Of a DNA stretch of 64,000 nt, positions 61,505-64,000 are shown piece after piece (the first letter of the stretch is position 1; every line of letters begins with the position of its first letter). The notes under the pieces are model-generated. The model ran no database searches. It saw nothing but the letters and a program-made list of their open reading frames with translations, and was not told the origin of the DNA. Made by a program: the position numbers and the translations under genes. This stretch comes from Corynebacterium resistens DSM 45100 (GTDB lineage: Bacteria; Actinomycetota; Actinomycetes; Mycobacteriales; Mycobacteriaceae). The stretch lies in contig NC_015673.1 in the NCBI RefSeq assembly GCF_000177535.2, positions 1,116,001-1,180,000 of the forward strand, read 5' to 3'.

Positions 61505-62527
61505 ATGCACCCAGTTCTGCGGAAGTACCAAGGCCTCATGGTCGATCTCGACGGCACTGTATTTGAGGGAAGTCGCCCAGTTGACGGTGCAAAAGAGGGA
61601 CTCGCAGATCATGAGGTTGTCTACATAACCAACAATGCCTCTCGCGCGCCTCAGCAGGTTGCCGCTCACCTCACAGAGCTAGGCTTTTCAACCCAGCCGA
61701 ACCAGGTTATGACTTCTGCGATGGCTGCATGCCTAATGGCCCGGGCAGTTTTTGAAGACAACGAAGAATCGGGTAATCGCGTTAAGGGGGTTCCACGCAA
61801 GGTTTTCGTGATCGGCGCGGAATCCTTTAAACAGTTAGCTCGAGAGGCAGGTTTGGATGTCGTCGATTCCGCAGATGACAATCCGGAGGTTGTCTTACAC
61901 GGGCACAGCCCAGACAATGATTGGGCGCGACTTTCCGAGGGGGCTCTGGCCATCCAGCGTGGGGCTCGCTATATAGCCTCCAACCTTGATTCCACGCTCC
62001 CGACTGAACGTGGCTTCATGGTGGGCAATGGTTCGATGGTTGCGGCCGTCACCAATGCCACCGGTGTGGTACCCGACGCCCCCGGTAAGCCCAAACCCAC
62101 GATGTTCGAGGCCTGCCGGCCCCAGCTCGACGGGCTAGACATTCTTGTGATCGGAGACAGGCTGAATACCGACATTGCCGGGGGCAATAGTGCGGGGCTT
62201 CCCACGCTGTGCACGGTGACCGGAGTTTCTACCCACCGCGATATCTTGGCAGCTAAGCCCGGCGAACGTCCTACATACATCGCTGCGAACATGCGTGATC
62301 ATCTATCAGGATGGTCGGCCAGAATCGCGGAGCATCCCGAAGGCGAAGGCCAGGTTGTCCTTATTAGCGCTGGCGAGCAAGGCACAGCCCGAGTTATGGC
62401 CGCAGAAGCCTTGGCCGTTGCTGCTCCTCTTGTGTGGAAACTGGTGGACGCGGGGCACTCTGTGGAAGACATCACTGTGCGTGGTGAAGACGATCATGCA
62501 CGCACTGCGATTTCCGCTTGGCGTTAG
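61505..62527 (+). CDS. HAD-IIA family phosphatase (Rv1692-like, glycerol 3-phosphatase candidate)
   Basis: The 340-residue HAD hydrolase has motif I LMVDLDGTVFEGS near residue 15 with the catalytic Asp, the ITNNASRAP motif II, and DRLNTDIAGGNSAGLPTL as motif IV. It is of the NagD/HAD-IIA type with a C2 cap and about 70 extra C-terminal residues. The M. tuberculosis neighbour Rv1692 is a D-glycerol 3-phosphate phosphatase that recycles phospholipid polar heads; I infer the same activity. No strong ribosome binding site stands out before the ATG. The small gene that follows starts 30 bases after the stop. Confidence 0.88.
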   Translation: MHPVLRKYQGLMVDLDGTVFEGSRPVDGAKEGLADHEVVYITNNASRAPQQVAAHLTELGFSTQPNQVMTSAMAACLMARAVFEDNEESGNRVKGVPRKVFVIGAESFKQLAREAGLDVVDSADDNPEVVLHGHSPDNDWARLSEGALAIQRGARYIASNLDSTLPTERGFMVGNGSMVAAVTNATGVVPDAPGKPKPTMFEACRPQLDGLDILVIGDRLNTDIAGGNSAGLPTLCTVTGVSTHRDILAAKPGERPTYIAANMRDHLSGWSARIAEHPEGEGQVVLISAGEQGTARVMAAEALAVAAPLVWKLVDAGHSVEDITVRGEDDHARTAISAWR

Positions 62528-62557
62528 CTAATCACCCCGTGCAAAGAAGGAGATACT

Positions 62558-62779
62558 GTGGATAACTCGAATACTAAGAACGTGACCCCATCTCCGGCGG
62601 CAGTGGCGGAACAGGCGTGGCGGCGTCGAGAAGAAGAGAATAAGTCCCCAGAAGAAAAAGCTGCCGAGCTAGCGCGAACAGTCGATCAGCTGTTGGCCAA
62701 GGACGTCGATGGCAGCGAGGAAGCGGCGGTCTTGGAAGAAGCTCACCGGGTAGTAAACCAAGCACTGGGCGCGAACTAG
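62558..62779 (+). CDS. Small conserved actinobacterial protein (Rv1693 position)
   Basis: This 73-residue hydrophilic protein (start GTG 62558 with AAGGAG upstream) contains AVAEQAWRRREEENKSPEEK and ends in EEAHRVVNQALGAN. It is helical and acidic and of unknown function. It is placed as Rv1693 is in M. tuberculosis, between the phosphatase and tlyA. Confidence is mainly from position, start signal and coding look. Confidence 0.72.
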   Translation: MDNSNTKNVTPSPAAVAEQAWRRREEENKSPEEKAAELARTVDQLLAKDVDGSEEAAVLEEAHRVVNQALGAN

Positions 62780-62797
62780 CGAACCGCATTAACGAAC

Positions 62798-62835
62798 TCC
62801 ACGGCAACTAGCAGAATCCACGGCAACCAGCAAGA
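62798..62835. repeat. 19-bp tandem repeat before tlyA
   Basis: TCCACGGCAACTAGCAGAA (62798-62816) is followed by TCCACGGCAACCAGCAAGA (62817-62835), with three differences. It sits in the short gap upstream of tlyA. Confidence 0.8.
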
Positions 62836-62852
62836 GAGAAACGAGCGCGACG

Positions 62853-63698
62853 ATGGCGAAGAAAGGGTCCGGCAAAGGACAGAAGCTGCTCCGGCTAGAC
62901 GCAGAGCTGGTGAAGCGCAAGATCGCTCGCAGTCGCGAACACGCCCAGGAGATGATCAAGGCTGGTCGAGTGACGGTAAATGGCATGCGGGCCACGAAAC
63001 CTGCCACGGGGGTAACAGGCGAAGTTTCCATCAAGGTCACAGAATCCGATGATGACCGCTGGGCTAGCCGCGGTGCACATAAGCTCCTCGGCGCGTTGGA
63101 AGCGTTTGAACCACAGGGGCTCTCGCTACGGGACAAGTTCATCTTGGATGCTGGTGCATCGACGGGCGGATTTACGGATGTGTGCCTGGACCGCGGGGCG
63201 AGAAAGGTCGCCGCAGTGGACGTTGGCTATGGGCAGCTGGTGTGGCGTTTACAAGATGATGCGCGTGTTGACGTTCATGATCGGACCAATGTGCGAACAC
63301 TCACCCCAGACATCTTGGGTGGACAAGCGGACTTGATGGTCGGCGACTTGTCGTTCATCTCCATCACATTGGTATTGCCGGCCATCGCTGCTTGCCTTCG
63401 GGAAGGGGCGGATTTACTGCCGATGGTCAAGCCCCAGTTCGAAGTGGGGAAGGATCGGTTGGGCCACGGGGGTGTTGTACGTAGCCCCGAGCTGCGCGAA
63501 GAAGTTACGCTAACTGTGGCGCGCGAGGCAATGAAGTATGGTTTATCTACGAAGAGCGTGGTGGCCTCCCCGCTGCCCGGCCCCAGCGGGAACGTCGAAT
63601 ACTTCCTGTGGCTGGTGAAAGACGGCGGGGCCTGTGCCCCCACCGATGATGAGCTCGTAGACATGGTGCGCCAAGCAGTGAAGGAGGGTCCGCAATGA
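62853..63698 (+). CDS. tlyA: 16S/23S rRNA 2'-O-methyltransferase TlyA
   Basis: TlyA methylates the ribose of C1409 in 16S and C1920 in 23S rRNA, which in mycobacteria makes ribosomes sensitive to capreomycin. The 281-residue protein has an N-terminal S4 RNA-binding domain (about 10-70, KRKIARSREHAQEMIKAGRV) and an FtsJ-type methyltransferase with SAM motif LDAGASTGGFTDVCLDRGA, VGDLSFISITLVLPA and KPQFEVGKD. No strong ribosome binding site precedes the ATG (GAGCG only). The stop overlaps nadK by four bases (ATGA). Confidence 0.94.
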   Translation: MAKKGSGKGQKLLRLDAELVKRKIARSREHAQEMIKAGRVTVNGMRATKPATGVTGEVSIKVTESDDDRWASRGAHKLLGALEAFEPQGLSLRDKFILDAGASTGGFTDVCLDRGARKVAAVDVGYGQLVWRLQDDARVDVHDRTNVRTLTPDILGGQADLMVGDLSFISITLVLPAIAACLREGADLLPMVKPQFEVGKDRLGHGGVVRSPELREEVTLTVAREAMKYGLSTKSVVASPLPGPSGNVEYFLWLVKDGGACAPTDDELVDMVRQAVKEGPQ

Positions 63699-64000
63699 CC
63701 GAAAAGGCACAGCGTGAAGCTCTTCTTGTCGCGCACACTGGTGTCCACGAAAACCTTGGACTAGCAGCAGAGGCTGCCTCGCGCCTGCAAAAAGGCGGCA
63801 TCGACGTACGAGTGATGGCCACGGCGGATCCAGCTCCGGTGGCTCGCCACGAGATCCTAGGCCGGTTCAAACGCTATGGCCATACCACCGAAGCCGCCAC
63901 CGGCGTGGAAATGGTTCTGGTGCTAGGCGGAGACGGTACGTTTCTGCGCGCCGCCGATATTGCACACGCCGCAGATGTTCCGGTGCTGGGTATCAACATG
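63695..64000 (+). CDS. nadK: NAD kinase, N-terminal part (partial)
   Basis: The first 102 residues of NadK are seen before the window ends. The frame reads EALLVAHTGVHENLGLAAEA and reaches the conserved LVLGGDGTFLRAADIAH, the ATP/PPi site with the GGDGT motif at about 78-82, then PVLGINM. The enzyme phosphorylates NAD to NADP. The start overlaps the tlyA stop (ATGA) and has AAGGAGGGTC upstream. recN would be expected after it by analogy with M. tuberculosis. Confidence 0.96.
   Translation, partial: MTEKAQREALLVAHTGVHENLGLAAEAASRLQKGGIDVRVMATADPAPVARHEILGRFKRYGHTTEAATGVEMVLVLGGDGTFLRAADIAHAADVPVLGINM

Overview
The window is a chromosomal segment of an actinobacterium, almost certainly a Corynebacterium. 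The protein families, gene order and rRNA signatures are corynebacterial, and several blocks keep the order known from Mycobacterium tuberculosis: polA/rpsA/coaE/uvrB/uvrA, infC-rpmI-rplT, pheST, argCJBDFRGH, and tyrS followed by the Rv1691-Rv1692-Rv1693-tlyA-nadK cluster. I cannot name the species from the sequence alone. Most of the window is core genome.

Layout. 1-0.86 kb: the 3' end of polA. 0.9-1.9 kb: a convergent DUF368 (PopT-type) membrane protein. 2.3-3.8 kb: rpsA. 3.8-4.85 kb: about 1 kb of non-coding, repeat-rich DNA. 4.85-12.0 kb: an envelope and lipid block (htdX-fabG4 divergent from fadA2, a PepSY membrane protein, a secreted DUF4185/GH183 protein, a small exported protein). This block lies between rpsA and coaE, which are close together in M. 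tuberculosis. 12.1-15.3 kb: coaE-uvrB-usp. 15.4-20.5 kb, minus strand: a CAP-domain surface protein, HelR, a DoxX protein with a histone-H1-like tail, and an MBL hydrolase. 20.6-23.5 kb: uvrA with a candidate SOS box. 23.7-25 kb: infC (AUU start)-rpmI-rplT. 25.2-30.5 kb: a TM2 protein, a SpoU rRNA methylase, pheS and pheT. 30.6-39.4 kb: the complete argCJBDFRGH cluster with candidate ArgR operators before argC and argG. 39.4-45.5 kb, minus strand: a complete thiCEOSGF operon under a TPP riboswitch. 45.7-47.3 kb: a Trm112-like protein and tyrS. 47.4-53.1 kb, minus strand: a peptide ABC transporter (dppBC-DF-A). 53.2-60.1 kb: a G/T-rich leader and a complete 16S-23S-5S operon without spacer tRNAs. 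60.2-64 kb: an RG-rich TPR protein, a HAD phosphatase, a small conserved protein, tlyA and the start of nadK.

How the genes work together. The arg cluster carries every step from N-acetylglutamate to arginine plus its repressor. The thi operon makes both thiamine halves and joins them. htdX, fabG4 and fadA2 supply dehydratase, ketoreductase and thiolase activities for acyl-CoA metabolism. UvrA and UvrB are the damage-recognition part of nucleotide excision repair.

The most unusual signals lie between genes. There are many short tandem duplications; at rpsA and tyrS the duplicated unit includes the stop codon. There is a four-family repeat mosaic downstream of rpsA, and an 85-bp G-rich tandem repeat upstream of the rRNA promoter. 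I found no CRISPR array, insertion sequence, prophage or obvious new defence system. The window looks like ordinary core genome with some interesting regulatory and repeat structure.
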